A stretch of DNA of 64,000 nt from Pseudomonadota bacterium (GTDB taxonomy: Bacteria; Myxococcota_A; Polyangia; Haliangiales; Haliangiaceae): contig JAKSDA010000042.1 of assembly GCA_022360315.1 (NCBI GenBank), positions 1 through 64,000 of the forward strand. Reading direction: 5' to 3'. The notes under the pieces were generated by a model. The model was not told where the DNA came from. It did no database searches and worked only from the letters and a program-made list of their open reading frames with translations. Within the stretch, counting starts at the first letter, position 1. Each line of letters starts with the position of its first letter. The position numbers and the translations under genes are program-made. Below, piece after piece: positions 16,401 through 28,086 of this stretch.

Positions 16401-18160
16401 TGCCACACACCGTGCGGCCGCTGGAGACGCGCAGTTGCGAGCAATGTCACGCCCTGGTCGATCGAGACGGCGCCATCCGCAACGACCATATCGTGGCCGA
16501 GACCTATGGAATTGGCGCTGGCCGCTACCCTTGGGCTGGCGATTGGGCTTTCATGGTCGGCGGCGCCAGCATGGAAGTCTTCGAGTACAAAAACGAAAAC
16601 CAGCTCATTCCCAATAATCGATTTCCCGGCATCATCGTCAACGGCAGCGCTGCAGATCGAATTCCTGCCCTGGTCGCCGGCAATCCGTTTCCCGGGCCGA
16701 CAACCGACGCGGTGTTGATCCGAAATTTTAACCCCGAGCCGGCCTCGCCGGGGGAAACCGCGTTGCCTACCTTGACCGATATCGTCGCAGTCACGTTCAA
16801 TAATGGTGCAGCGGGCGGACTTGTACTCATCGATGTCACGGGTCGCGGTCGCGCCGGGACGCCGACCCGGCCAACCCTGCCCCAGGTTGGCAATGTGCTC
16901 AACCTGACCGACAATGCTCATGCCATTGTCCATCTGGCGCCGGATGTGAGCGATCCGTTGCTCTACATCGCCAACGGCGCGGCCGGCCTCACCACGGTCA
17001 AAATCACTGCCACGGGAATCGGGGATGCCGGGCTCGGCGGCAATGCGCAATTCACCACCGACGCAGTATCCACTGTCCAAGCACCCGGTGGGCAGACTCT
17101 TATCGAACTGGTGTTGGCCGGCGATATTCTCTATGCCGGAACCCAGGAAGGCACGATCGAGGTATTCACCCTGGCCAATCCGGCCCAGCCCGCTCACCTT
17201 CAGAGCATCAATGCCGGGGGAGGCCAGGTCAACGGACTGGCCATCGCCGGGTTTTTTCTGTACGCAGCGACTGCCAATGGCATTGCCATCCTCGAACTCA
17301 CCGACAACAACGGAAATGTCGACCTGACCAATCCGCGGGTTCCCACGGGCGGCAATGGCGATGTCCTTGCCGTGCCCGGTATCGACGCCCGGGAGTTGTT
17401 CTACTCCGCTGGCCATCTCTATGTCGCGGCCGGAGTTGTACTCGATATCGACGTGACCGTACCGGCCAAGCCGGTCAATCTGGGCAATGTGGTCGACAAG
17501 ATTGCACCCGGAGAAACAGTCACCACAGCGGTCGACGTCATTGTCAGCAAAGTGCCCGTGCAAACCTGGCTTTTGATTGCCGAGGCCAATGGCAGCATGG
17601 TCGGTCTCAAGCTCGACAACAGGCAGAGCACACGCGAGCGCTGTCTGGTCTCGGCGAGTCAAAATCCCGTCTCGCTCGGCTGTGGTCTCGACATGGATTG
17701 GCGCGATCCGACCATCATGGGCCGGGATCCCACGTTTATAAACGGCGCTTTCGACGCTGCTGACCCGAGCGGCCCACCGTTTTTCCGCCTCGCCCCCCAG
17801 GTCAATGCCGCGGCCCGGCGTCTGGCCCGCCCTGCCCAGTGGGAGAAGATGAACACCCATACCGGCCGTCGCTATCGCGACTCGTTCATGCCCGGCTCGG
17901 GAACGCTGTCGCTCGAGGTGATGGCCAGGATGTACGCTGTACGGGTTTGCGAGACCGACGACATCCGGGACATCAACGGAAATGGCCTGGGCGTGCTCGG
18001 CTACGCCAATGACTCCGGTGGCTGCGATGCGTTCCCCGAAACCCCGACCGGGCAAGAAGAGACTGCATTGGCCGGGGCTGTCGGAAGTCCAACCGAGCCA
18101 ATCATGTGTGTAGCGCGGCCAGAGCCAGGCGTGGAGGACAGCGGGATGTGTCTTCCCTGA
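13427..18160 (+). CDS. Giant multihaem cytochrome lipoprotein with propeller-like C-terminus
   Basis: The 1577-residue product has a lipobox LVAC (Cys33) when started at 13427. Nine CX2CH motifs are spread over about residues 45-1010. One further site, a Cys followed 13 residues later by CH (14018-14065), could be a long-spacer haem motif like those known in MccA-type sulfite reductases. Several Asp/Asn-rich loops (DDDGDGVIDE, DKDGDLNDAVD, DEDLNRNGVLD) resemble calcium-binding repeats. From about residue 1130 the chain turns into repeats of the LVIVD/beta-propeller kind (LVLIDV, LLYIANG, ILYAGTQEGTIEVF, LYVAAG). It is probably the surface-exposed terminal cytochrome of the conduit. It follows the third nonahaem gene by 75 nt, so may be cotranscribed. 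Confidence 0.88.
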   Translation: MTLAMTGNVPFRIAVRVLRWALASSLALWLVACSATEKRVEQDFNFDGTCVRCHSGLSAGQVHATFKLRCVDCHGGNDQVGEVPENAFENEADWRNQALIAASHDLYPDDDARIAFKDPALARFFFANGIDDDGDGVIDEPIEFDPNNANQVLDFGEIAELGLQGEGVGQFIDTEYNRDLNYTRWINPGDLRVATATCGSSSRVAGETASGCHQSVVDVMRRSIMVNQAAVINGAYYGNESWREAFQQDRDDNGQAADPRAGAYGYPLDYEAIDGCIDDAAVDGQGGRGQPRFDSACLEMIAALNDPAAASGQPGNIGLPAFEAVQGAIEGAAPGTQAGSTLAHQGVFNKSSRFEGWGGQPLDNVEASLPELEPVLNQPLLQLLAIDPVDLVLRGFRAYYPLNYAGSNINQNFTFGESIQPNLNIIQTKNPFGRGHSSGCTACHMAYNYDGSRNPQLIQVVDENGNASTESVTDPTTKHREFDVTQDIVAIDGQDRLIGITVNAAERDVDKDGDLNDAVDREQQRFYSADHELTTRITTQQCGLCHAFVTRIDLAYQGMSEDEQRDALARIAPIDFTTPEGTRVRIHDSLVREEFDATGANFERLVIPSGVPVIEQAKQRDATLAQAGLIAGAGGCAPQVYTEDCNNNGELDGELVLTWVDENGNTVATETIDEDLNRNGVLDLIDHAPREVSVDGRQMRYIYGGRNGSTRLMDIHFERGMHCIDCHMLQDSHGDGNLYSTNWDTIEIECEDCHGTVQTPASLLTTGPNGGNDLTLAEDHDRRPFFERKGDRIIQRSRVTPGLFWQIPQTADVINPDSQFFNADAIEAHTASHLPADDGQTSVFAGDAGQSPLQQAKLECYSCHMSWVINCIGCHYNVNRRIGNRKSVDENGVVKDVAGENEVWYNNSNQFALTNFQLLAFMRSPFILGYNATADEQRVGTFRSSMQLHVSVNDAAGDTLFDNITFTTHQRVDGNSERSNVATSGAALNQTMPHTVRPLETRSCEQCHALVDRDGAIRNDHIVAETYGIGAGRYPWAGDWAFMVGGASMEVFEYKNENQLIPNNRFPGIIVNGSAADRIPALVAGNPFPGPTTDAVLIRNFNPEPASPGETALPTLTDIVAVTFNNGAAGGLVLIDVTGRGRAGTPTRPTLPQVGNVLNLTDNAHAIVHLAPDVSDPLLYIANGAAGLTTVKITATGIGDAGLGGNAQFTTDAVSTVQAPGGQTLIELVLAGDILYAGTQEGTIEVFTLANPAQPAHLQSINAGGGQVNGLAIAGFFLYAATANGIAILELTDNNGNVDLTNPRVPTGGNGDVLAVPGIDARELFYSAGHLYVAAGVVLDIDVTVPAKPVNLGNVVDKIAPGETVTTAVDVIVSKVPVQTWLLIAEANGSMVGLKLDNRQSTRERCLVSASQNPVSLGCGLDMDWRDPTIMGRDPTFINGAFDAADPSGPPFFRLAPQVNAAARRLARPAQWEKMNTHTGRRYRDSFMPGSGTLSLEVMARMYAVRVCETDDIRDINGNGLGVLGYANDSGGCDAFPETPTGQEETALAGAVGSPTEPIMCVARPEPGVEDSGMCLP

Positions 18161-18194
18161 GTACTGCGACCCGCACGTAAGTGTCCAGTAGGGT
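18157..18194 (+). repeat. 38-nt 3'-end element, copy 2
   Basis: Starting one base before the TGA of the giant cytochrome gene, this is an inverted copy of 21-58 (34 of 38 identical). In transcript direction both copies begin at the stop codon and continue into the UTR. GCACGUAAGUGU can fold into a four-pair stem with a GUAA tetraloop. Confidence 0.6.
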
Positions 18195-18536
18195 GGATGC
18201 TCTCAAGGTAAACAAAAATGGTCGATTTTTGGACTGGCAATGGCGTTCGGTTGGCAAGCAAACTGCCGCGATTTACCTAAAGCGCCCTCGTCCGCGACCG
18301 ATTCGAAGCACCATGATTGTGATTGCGTGAAGCTCCAGAGTCTCGGTCTGTAGCCGAGGGCGACCCGCGACGGCGAAAAAAAGCTGCGCTCATCGTCGTG
18401 GTGGCTGTTCCGGTAGCGTTTCGCTGAATCGGTTACCGGCATGATCCTCATGGCCAGCTCTGGTTCACGCATGGCCAGTAGTGAACACACGTAAGCTTGC
18501 TTTGTCCGACCCGAGACGAGAGCGAGGTAGGTCGTC
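18195..18536. other. Intergenic region before the RND genes
   Basis: No gene is supported in these 342 nt. A 111-codon antisense frame (18203-18538) has no recognisable protein signature. A six-pair stem CCGGTA...TACCGG lies at about 18410-18440. The promoter for the efflux genes should be here, but I cannot pick one out. Confidence 0.4.
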
Positions 18537-19907
18537 ATGATTCAATGGAGAGGTCAACTGACAGGGCGACCGGAACAGCCGGGACAGCCGGATCACCAGG
18601 GCCGTCCGGCCATGCCAGCACGTTCGGGCAATCCGCATGAGCTGCAACTGGCATTGCACCTCATGCGGGCGTTCTTGGTACTGGGAATCGGCATTGGCAT
18701 CTTCCGCTACTTTGTCGCCACCAAACCCGAACCTCGAAAAGTCGCCGAAGAGGATAAGGGGGTTCTGGTCGCAACCTTGTCCGTGAGCCCCACAACTCAG
18801 CGGGTGGCTGTGCTGGCCAACGGACAGGTCATTCCAGCGCAAAGAATCGCGCTGTCGGCTGGACTCGCCGGACGTATTGTGTCGCTGTCGGAGAAACTGA
18901 TCCCGGGTGGCCGTGTGCGCGCCGGTGCGCGCGTAGCCCGCATCGATGCCCGCGATTTTTCGCTCGCGTTGCAAGAGCAGGTCGCCCAGGTCGATAATGC
19001 CAGAACCGCCCTGGAAATCGAACGAAATCGCAAAGCTGTTGCCGAACGGGAATGGAAACTACTGGGCCGCGGCGTGCCGGCCAACTCGGTTGCCCTCCGC
19101 GACCCGCAGTTAAAAAACGCTCGCGCTGCCCTCAAAGCGGCCGAGAGCGGACTTCGCCTCGCCAGGCGCAACGTCCGCAAGGCCGTCATCCGTGCTCCAT
19201 TCAATGCGATGGTGCAGCAGAAATCTGTAGATATTGGTCAAATGGTGGGACCGCAAACGCCGCTGGCCGTGCTGGTCGGTACCGATGCGTACTGGGTCCA
19301 GATGTCGATTCCAGTCGATCGCTTGCATTGGATCCAGATTCCCGGTGTCGGCGGCGTTGTCGACGGCTCGCCGGCGATCATCAAACAAACAGTTGGCAAT
19401 ACAATGGTCGAACACCGCGGCCAGGTCGTGCAGCTGCTCGGCGATCTCGATCCGATAGGCCACATGGCCCGCGTACTGGTGGAAATTCCCGATCCACTCG
19501 GTCTGCAGTCAAACAACCGAAATGGAACTCCGGTGACCGAACTACCCCTGTTGTTGGGCTCCTATGTGTCGGTCGAGATCACTGGAAAAGAAATGGACAA
19601 TGTCGTGGAGATCGCCCGCACTGCGTTGCGCGGCGGCGATAGAGTTTTTGTCATGGCCAGCGATGGAACCCTCGATATTCGCAAGGTCGAGGTAGTCTGG
19701 CACAAACGCGATACCGTCCTCATCGGTTCCGGACTGAATAGCGGAGATCACGTCATCGTGAGTCCGCTCGGCAAACCGGTCGCGGGCATGAAGCTGCGCA
19801 AGGAGGCCGAGCCGGCTGCCCACAGCAATGACGACGGCGCTGAAGGTGAAGCCACGAAACCAGACTCAAAAGGAGACGGCGAAAGGGTCGCGAACCCGGA
19901 TCGCTGA
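18537..19907 (+). CDS. RND efflux periplasmic adaptor (HlyD/AcrA family)
   Basis: The 456-residue protein starts at the ATG at 18537 after a GAGGTAGG ribosome-binding site. A polar N-terminal stretch of about 40 residues precedes one membrane anchor (about 43-60). The lipoyl-like half motifs (LSAGLAGRIVSLSEKL and VIRAPFNAMVQQKSVDIGQ), a helical hairpin between them (about 140-220) and the C-terminal barrel are as in membrane fusion proteins. It would link the inner-membrane pump to an outer-membrane channel. The pump gene follows after 3 nt; no TolC-type gene is in the window. Confidence 0.92.
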   Translation: MIQWRGQLTGRPEQPGQPDHQGRPAMPARSGNPHELQLALHLMRAFLVLGIGIGIFRYFVATKPEPRKVAEEDKGVLVATLSVSPTTQRVAVLANGQVIPAQRIALSAGLAGRIVSLSEKLIPGGRVRAGARVARIDARDFSLALQEQVAQVDNARTALEIERNRKAVAEREWKLLGRGVPANSVALRDPQLKNARAALKAAESGLRLARRNVRKAVIRAPFNAMVQQKSVDIGQMVGPQTPLAVLVGTDAYWVQMSIPVDRLHWIQIPGVGGVVDGSPAIIKQTVGNTMVEHRGQVVQLLGDLDPIGHMARVLVEIPDPLGLQSNNRNGTPVTELPLLLGSYVSVEITGKEMDNVVEIARTALRGGDRVFVMASDGTLDIRKVEVVWHKRDTVLIGSGLNSGDHVIVSPLGKPVAGMKLRKEAEPAAHSNDDGAEGEATKPDSKGDGERVANPDR

Positions 19908-19910
19908 GTC

Positions 19911-23348
<3,438 letters not shown>

Positions 23349-23381
23349 ACCGTCCCTCTACCTCGCATGCACACATTGCCA

Positions 23382-23831
23382 CTACCTTGGGATGTAGACG
23401 TACTTGCGGCTGCACAGAAAGTTGTTGGCAGTGGCAACTGCAGCGCCACACATCAACGAGAGGTGTGGCTGGCCGGCCAACGGGCCGTCGAGCACAAGCA
23501 CGGTATAGACGCCGAGATTCAGTGTCGCCCCCAGTGCCTGGATGGCAATGTAGCGGGCAAAATGCGCATCCGCAACGCGGACCAAAAATGTGAACCTGGC
23601 GTTCAAGACGAACGAGACCGATATTGCCAGCAGTACGGATACCAACCGACCGGGTATGTAACCCACGTCGAATTGATAGACGAGCAGCCACAACACGCCA
23701 ACATCGACGCAAAAGGACACACCGCCAACCATCAGGAACCGTACTATCTGTGACGATAGCGTCCATCCCTTGGGATACCAACTCAAGCCAGTACCTTGCC
23801 CGATCTCTGAACGGTTCCAGTAGAATGACAA
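23382..23831 (-). CDS. GtrA-like membrane protein
   Basis: The 149-residue product has four membrane segments and the GtrA-family opening (IVRFLMVGGVSFCVDV) and closing (NNFLCSRKYVYI) blocks. GtrA proteins are thought to flip or help transfer polyprenyl-linked sugars, mainly in O-antigen or cell-wall glycosylation. The listed start is TTG; no good ribosome-binding site supports it, and the real start could be a few codons later. It is the last gene of the leftward lipid cluster, 9 nt after the methyltransferase stop. Confidence 0.85.
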   Translation of the reverse strand: MSFYWNRSEIGQGTGLSWYPKGWTLSSQIVRFLMVGGVSFCVDVGVLWLLVYQFDVGYIPGRLVSVLLAISVSFVLNARFTFLVRVADAHFARYIAIQALGATLNLGVYTVLVLDGPLAGQPHLSLMCGAAVATANNFLCSRKYVYIPR

Positions 23832-23840
23832 GCGATCGGC

Positions 23841-24806
23841 TTACATGGCGGCTTTGGCGCGGTTGCGAACGACTGTCATGCGGTACAACGCGAGGTTGTT
23901 CATGGTAAACCCGGCTTCACACGCCATCAGGTATTTGCAGTACTGCGCGTAAAGCTCTGAGCCCCAGCGGCCGACCACGTCACGCTCATTCTCGCGCAAA
24001 CGCGCACGCCATATGTGACACGTGCGCGCATAGTCCCTGGCGTGATTGTGCACCACTGCAACGTGGAACAGGTCCTCTGCTGCGCACAACACTTCTTGCA
24101 GCCTTGGGATCGCGGTGCCCGGGAAAATCTGTTGCGTGAGTGACGCTACACGTGCTCGTGCAGCCTCGCCGATTGCTCCGTGCGCAATAAACTGCAAGGA
24201 CACGCGCGCTCCGCAGCGACTCCACCGGTGACAGCGCTCGAAGAAATGCCGATACGTGGCGATGCGCTCGTCTGCCGTCTGCGTCGGGTCGGCTGCGTGT
24301 TCGAGGACACCGCACGCGATGATGGCATCGTAGGACTCGGCTGGCTCATGTGACTGCCAGGACTCCAGCCTGGGCTGGACGCCAGGCCAGTCCTGAGCTG
24401 CTATCCAGTCGACTTGCGCGCTGCTCAACGTGATCCCCGTGCACTCGGGAACGCGACGCACTTGCGATAGCTCCTCGAGGATGGCGCCCCAGCCACATCC
24501 GCAGTCAAGGACTCGCCGTGCCCCCCTCGAGAGCGCCTGATCCACGTGGTACTTCACCTTGTTGCGCTGTGCCTCTTCAAGGGTCGCATCGGGGCGATCC
24601 GGCGACCACAAGGCAGCGGAATAAGCCATCGTCTCGCCGAGCCAACGGCGGTAGAAGTCGTTTCCTATGTCGTAATGCCGCTGAATTTCCGTTTCGGACG
24701 CCCCGGGCCGAGAGCGTTTGTGCGACTGGTCCGGGGCGACGACGCCCCCATGATCCGGCGCAGATGGGATGAGGTAGCTATCGAGATCGATGTTCGCAAC
24801 GCTCAT
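23841..24806 (-). CDS. CFA-synthase-type SAM-dependent methyltransferase
   Basis: The 321-residue protein has the cyclopropane-fatty-acid synthase signature HYDIGNDFYRRWLG near residue 45 and the SAM motif VLDCGCGWG near residue 99. An N-terminal stretch of about 40 residues is polar. Family members methylate or cyclopropanate acyl chains on phospholipids; mycolic-acid relatives act on protein-bound meromycolates. The start overlaps the stop of the FAAL-carrier gene (ATGA), so it may modify the acyl group loaded on that carrier domain. The substrate is inferred from context. Confidence 0.85.
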   Translation of the reverse strand: MSVANIDLDSYLIPSAPDHGGVVAPDQSHKRSRPGASETEIQRHYDIGNDFYRRWLGETMAYSAALWSPDRPDATLEEAQRNKVKYHVDQALSRGARRVLDCGCGWGAILEELSQVRRVPECTGITLSSAQVDWIAAQDWPGVQPRLESWQSHEPAESYDAIIACGVLEHAADPTQTADERIATYRHFFERCHRWSRCGARVSLQFIAHGAIGEAARARVASLTQQIFPGTAIPRLQEVLCAAEDLFHVAVVHNHARDYARTCHIWRARLRENERDVVGRWGSELYAQYCKYLMACEAGFTMNNLALYRMTVVRNRAKAAM

Positions 24807-26818
24807 CGCGGTTGCCCGTTGGCGAGTTCAGCCGTTAGCTGGGCGACGGTTGGATTGCGGAGGAAGAGCTCGGGCTCCACGGTGTACCCGAGCCATCGCT
24901 CGAGCGTTTCGGCCATGTCGGCCAGGTGCAGCGATCCGAAGCCAAAGTCGACAAGCGTGATGTTCACGTCGACTGTTTCGGCCGGTTGCCCGATGCGCTT
25001 GGCGATCTCTTCAACCAACCAGTCGAGGATCTCCTCCTGGTCTTTCGGCGCTGTCCAGCGCGCGACTTCGTCCAGGGCACCCGTACTCCACGCGTCGCGA
25101 GTGGCGCTGCGCTGCAGCTTGCCATTCGCCGTTTTGGGCAAACTGCCAGTGTCGACCAATACGATGGCAAGCGGTTGTACGTCGTGCGCCTTGGCTACCG
25201 CGCGGCGAATCGCCGCCAGCGCGGCAGGTGCAGCAAAATCGGACCCGGGCGCGGTAGCTTTCTTGTCGAGCTCCTGAACGACGACAAGCTGTTCGGCTCG
25301 ACGTCCTTCCACGGCAAACGCAGCGCAATGGTTGGTGCGCAAAAAAGCGTGGCTCTCACTCGCCGTGCGCTCGATATCCTGCGGGTACAGATTCCTCCCC
25401 GCGACGATGATCAAATCATTCGATCGTCCTGTAACGTATAGTTCATTTTCCATCACAAACCCCAGATCTCCTGTTCGTAAGTAGGGTCCACCATCTCGAT
25501 CACCAAGGCGGGCCGAGAAGGTCTCTCGAGTCAGCGTAGGTCGATTCCAGTAGCCCACGGCCACCGAGGGTCCGGCGATCCAGATCTCACCGACGCGATC
25601 AGGCGGGCACTGGCGCCCGGTATCGGGGTCGACGATGAGCAGTTCGTGGTCCGGCGCCCAAGAACCACAGCCGACCAGGGAACGGCTGCGGGGTGTACGT
25701 TGTGCAACCCGCTCAACGCGTCCTCTGTTCAGCGCCTCCCCATCGACCCATATCGTCTTCGGTGGGGCGTCGCGTTTTCCTCCCGTGGCGAGCAGTGTGC
25801 ATTCTGCCAATCCGTAGGCGGGATAATGCGTGGAGTGGGAAAATCCTTGCGGCCCAAACGCCTCGGAGAATCGCGCCAACGTGTCGGTGCGGATCGGTTC
25901 GGAGCCGTTACATGCAAGCGACCAGCTGGACAGATCGAGACCCTCACGCTGGTCGGGCGGAATCTTGCGCACGCACAGATCGAGGGCGAAATTTGGAAAG
26001 GGGCTGGTGCAACCCCGGAACTGTGTGATCGCTTCTAACCAACGAATGGGTCGATACAGAAAGTCGAGCGGAGACAGCAGCACTCCCAAAAACCCGCCGT
26101 AAATGGGCAGCAATATGCCGCCGATCAATCCCATATCATGGTAGGGCGGCAACCAGCACACGTAGACGCTTCTCGGGGTGAACTCGGCGTTTCGATGGAT
26201 GATGTTGGCGTTTGAGAGCAGATTGGCGTGGCTCACCATCACGCCCTTGGGGTCACTGGTCGATCCAGACGTGTACTGCAAGAATGCCAGGTCCCCGGCG
26301 CCGATCGCCGGGCTCGACCATCGTCGTGCACAATCCGCGTCGATCGCATGCGAATCGATCCAGGTCAGTGGGTCATGGCCGGGGTATTGCTGCATGTCCA
26401 ACACCGGGCGCACAGCGGTCAGAATGGGTCCGTGACTCAAGATGCCGATCACGCCAGAATCCCGGATAACGGCGCATAAGCGGGTGAGCGTCCGCTCGAG
26501 CCGCGTCGGTACTGGCGGATACGTGGGCACTGCAACCACGCCTGCATAGAGACAGCCAAAAAACGCGCTCACGAACTCCAAACCTGGCCCGTACAGCAAC
26601 AGAACACGATCACCGGGCGCGGCGATCTGCCGGAGTGTCACCGCTATCGCGCGGGCCCGACGGTCCAACTCTGCGTACGTGATGTGGACTTGCTGGTCAC
26701 CATTATCGAGATAGGTGAATGCACGCCGGGTTGGGAGATGCTGAGCTCGCCATCGCACCACATCGATAAAGGTCGCCCACTGGGGACCGCTGGCCGCCGG
26801 AGAGACTACACCGTTCAT
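24803..26818 (-). CDS. Fatty acyl-AMP ligase with C-terminal acyl carrier domain
   Basis: The 671-residue protein is an adenylate-forming enzyme with the motif YTSGSTSDPKG (about 184-194), LRTGDLGF and GRNLYPQDIE typical of fatty acyl-AMP ligases, and a C-terminal lysine motif (TANGKLQR). Residues about 590-671 form a carrier domain with phosphopantetheine serine in FGFGSL. It should activate a fatty acid as the adenylate and load it onto its own carrier, the usual starter step for lipopeptide or polyketide lipid synthesis. It overlaps genes on both sides by 4 nt, in one operon with the methyltransferase and radical SAM enzyme. Confidence 0.92.
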   Translation of the reverse strand: MNGVVSPAASGPQWATFIDVVRWRAQHLPTRRAFTYLDNGDQQVHITYAELDRRARAIAVTLRQIAAPGDRVLLLYGPGLEFVSAFFGCLYAGVVAVPTYPPVPTRLERTLTRLCAVIRDSGVIGILSHGPILTAVRPVLDMQQYPGHDPLTWIDSHAIDADCARRWSSPAIGAGDLAFLQYTSGSTSDPKGVMVSHANLLSNANIIHRNAEFTPRSVYVCWLPPYHDMGLIGGILLPIYGGFLGVLLSPLDFLYRPIRWLEAITQFRGCTSPFPNFALDLCVRKIPPDQREGLDLSSWSLACNGSEPIRTDTLARFSEAFGPQGFSHSTHYPAYGLAECTLLATGGKRDAPPKTIWVDGEALNRGRVERVAQRTPRSRSLVGCGSWAPDHELLIVDPDTGRQCPPDRVGEIWIAGPSVAVGYWNRPTLTRETFSARLGDRDGGPYLRTGDLGFVMENELYVTGRSNDLIIVAGRNLYPQDIERTASESHAFLRTNHCAAFAVEGRRAEQLVVVQELDKKATAPGSDFAAPAALAAIRRAVAKAHDVQPLAIVLVDTGSLPKTANGKLQRSATRDAWSTGALDEVARWTAPKDQEEILDWLVEEIAKRIGQPAETVDVNITLVDFGFGSLHLADMAETLERWLGYTVEPELFLRNPTVAQLTAELANGQPR

Positions 26819-28023
26819 GCGATTTCCCGCTGTTCTTCGTCAAACGGCTTGCCCTGCTCGACCGACCCGATGCTCTTGGGCTCGTGGCCCTTGCGAAAAT
26901 AGATCCTTTGCCGTTCGTACCCAACGACGCTCAAGGCAAGCCAGGTATCGACGACGTCCAGCCATCTGACGAGCTCCTCTGGATCGCGCAGCGCCTCGCG
27001 CGCCGCACGCTCGTCCTGCGTCAGCAGCCGGCCATCCTTGAGCAATGCCTGTTGCGTGCCAAAGATCAGTTTGCCGTACATCACCACGTACACACGACAC
27101 TCGGAACAATCGGTGTTGGGCAGACAGCAACGACCCACCGAAAAATCAGTCTGGTAATTGCGATACCCACCGTCATTCTGTTTCGCATTGAGGGACCAGC
27201 AATCGATCGCCTCGCCGGTTTGCGGATCGACAGTAAAGACCCCTTCGGGGCGATTTACCGCTTCGTTTATCGTCTCCGAGTAGACCACTGTTTGCGGATA
27301 GCGCAGCATCAATTCGGAGCAGACGTCGCGCACGCGAATGAGGTCTTCCGGCGTGAGGCGCAGGTTATCTTCGGGGGTAGAGATTTTGAAGGTCTTGGAG
27401 CGCTTCGCCTCGACCACACCGCTTAATTTGGCGTTGTATTGCTCGGTAGCACTGAAATGGTTGAAGGACAGCTGGATACCCGCGTCGTGGACTTGCTGCG
27501 CCACATCGAATACGTGCTCGATGTTGAAGTGGTTGAAGGTATAGACCACTACTGCCCGGGGATCATTGCGGTAGTTTTCGATCGCCTTGCGCAAAATCGG
27601 TGCACCGCGAACATCGAGGTCAGACGCTTCGTCTCCCCACAGGGAGACGTGGATCTTGAACCTGATGTCGGGCGGAATCGGGATAATCCCGTTCGAGTAG
27701 ATGATTCCGTGCTCGAAATACTCGGCGGCCAAACGCAGTCTGTCCCGATTGAGTGCCGGCTCCCCGCCGGCGATGTCGCATACCACGATGCCGCGCGCTT
27801 TTTCTCGTGCGAAGAAATCGCGCCATTGGTCGACAGTGCGATCGTCGCGCAGGGAGGACATTTTGTCACCCTCGTAGAAGAAACATCCCTCACAGCGCAG
27901 GTTGCACCGGTTGGTGATGTTGTACGTGGTCAAACGATGGTGATCGTTGAACTTGAGAACGTTGGCGTAGACACGGCGAACGTCCTTGGGGAGCAATGTA
28001 GATGAAGAAGTTGTCTGAACCAT
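26815..28023 (-). CDS. Radical SAM enzyme of the lipid cluster
   Basis: The CX3CX2C motif CNLRCEGC near residue 44 binds the radical SAM [4Fe-4S] cluster. A second Cys group (CCLPNTDCSEC, about 303-313) suggests an auxiliary cluster of the SPASM/twitch kind. I start at the ATG at 28023, giving 402 residues, because a GGAG lies 8 nt before it; the frame is open to 28086. The substrate is not evident. Between two fatty acyl-AMP ligases and a methyltransferase, it could act on an acyl chain or an aminoacyl head group. Confidence 0.85.
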   Translation of the reverse strand: MVQTTSSSTLLPKDVRRVYANVLKFNDHHRLTTYNITNRCNLRCEGCFFYEGDKMSSLRDDRTVDQWRDFFAREKARGIVVCDIAGGEPALNRDRLRLAAEYFEHGIIYSNGIIPIPPDIRFKIHVSLWGDEASDLDVRGAPILRKAIENYRNDPRAVVVYTFNHFNIEHVFDVAQQVHDAGIQLSFNHFSATEQYNAKLSGVVEAKRSKTFKISTPEDNLRLTPEDLIRVRDVCSELMLRYPQTVVYSETINEAVNRPEGVFTVDPQTGEAIDCWSLNAKQNDGGYRNYQTDFSVGRCCLPNTDCSECRVYVVMYGKLIFGTQQALLKDGRLLTQDERAAREALRDPEELVRWLDVVDTWLALSVVGYERQRIYFRKGHEPKSIGSVEQGKPFDEEQREIA

Positions 28024-28086
28024 GGCGTCAGCTCCGTCCCGCTCTTGGTGGTCCCTATTCGGGCTAACCAACCAGCATGGGCGCAT

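Noticed and set aside
16304..18055. 583-codon minus-strand frame
   Set aside because: It is antisense to the giant cytochrome. Long antisense frames are common in GC-rich genes.
18203..18538. 111-codon minus frame in the gap before the RND genes
   Set aside because: No ribosome-binding site of note, no known motif, and its start overlaps the adaptor start codon.
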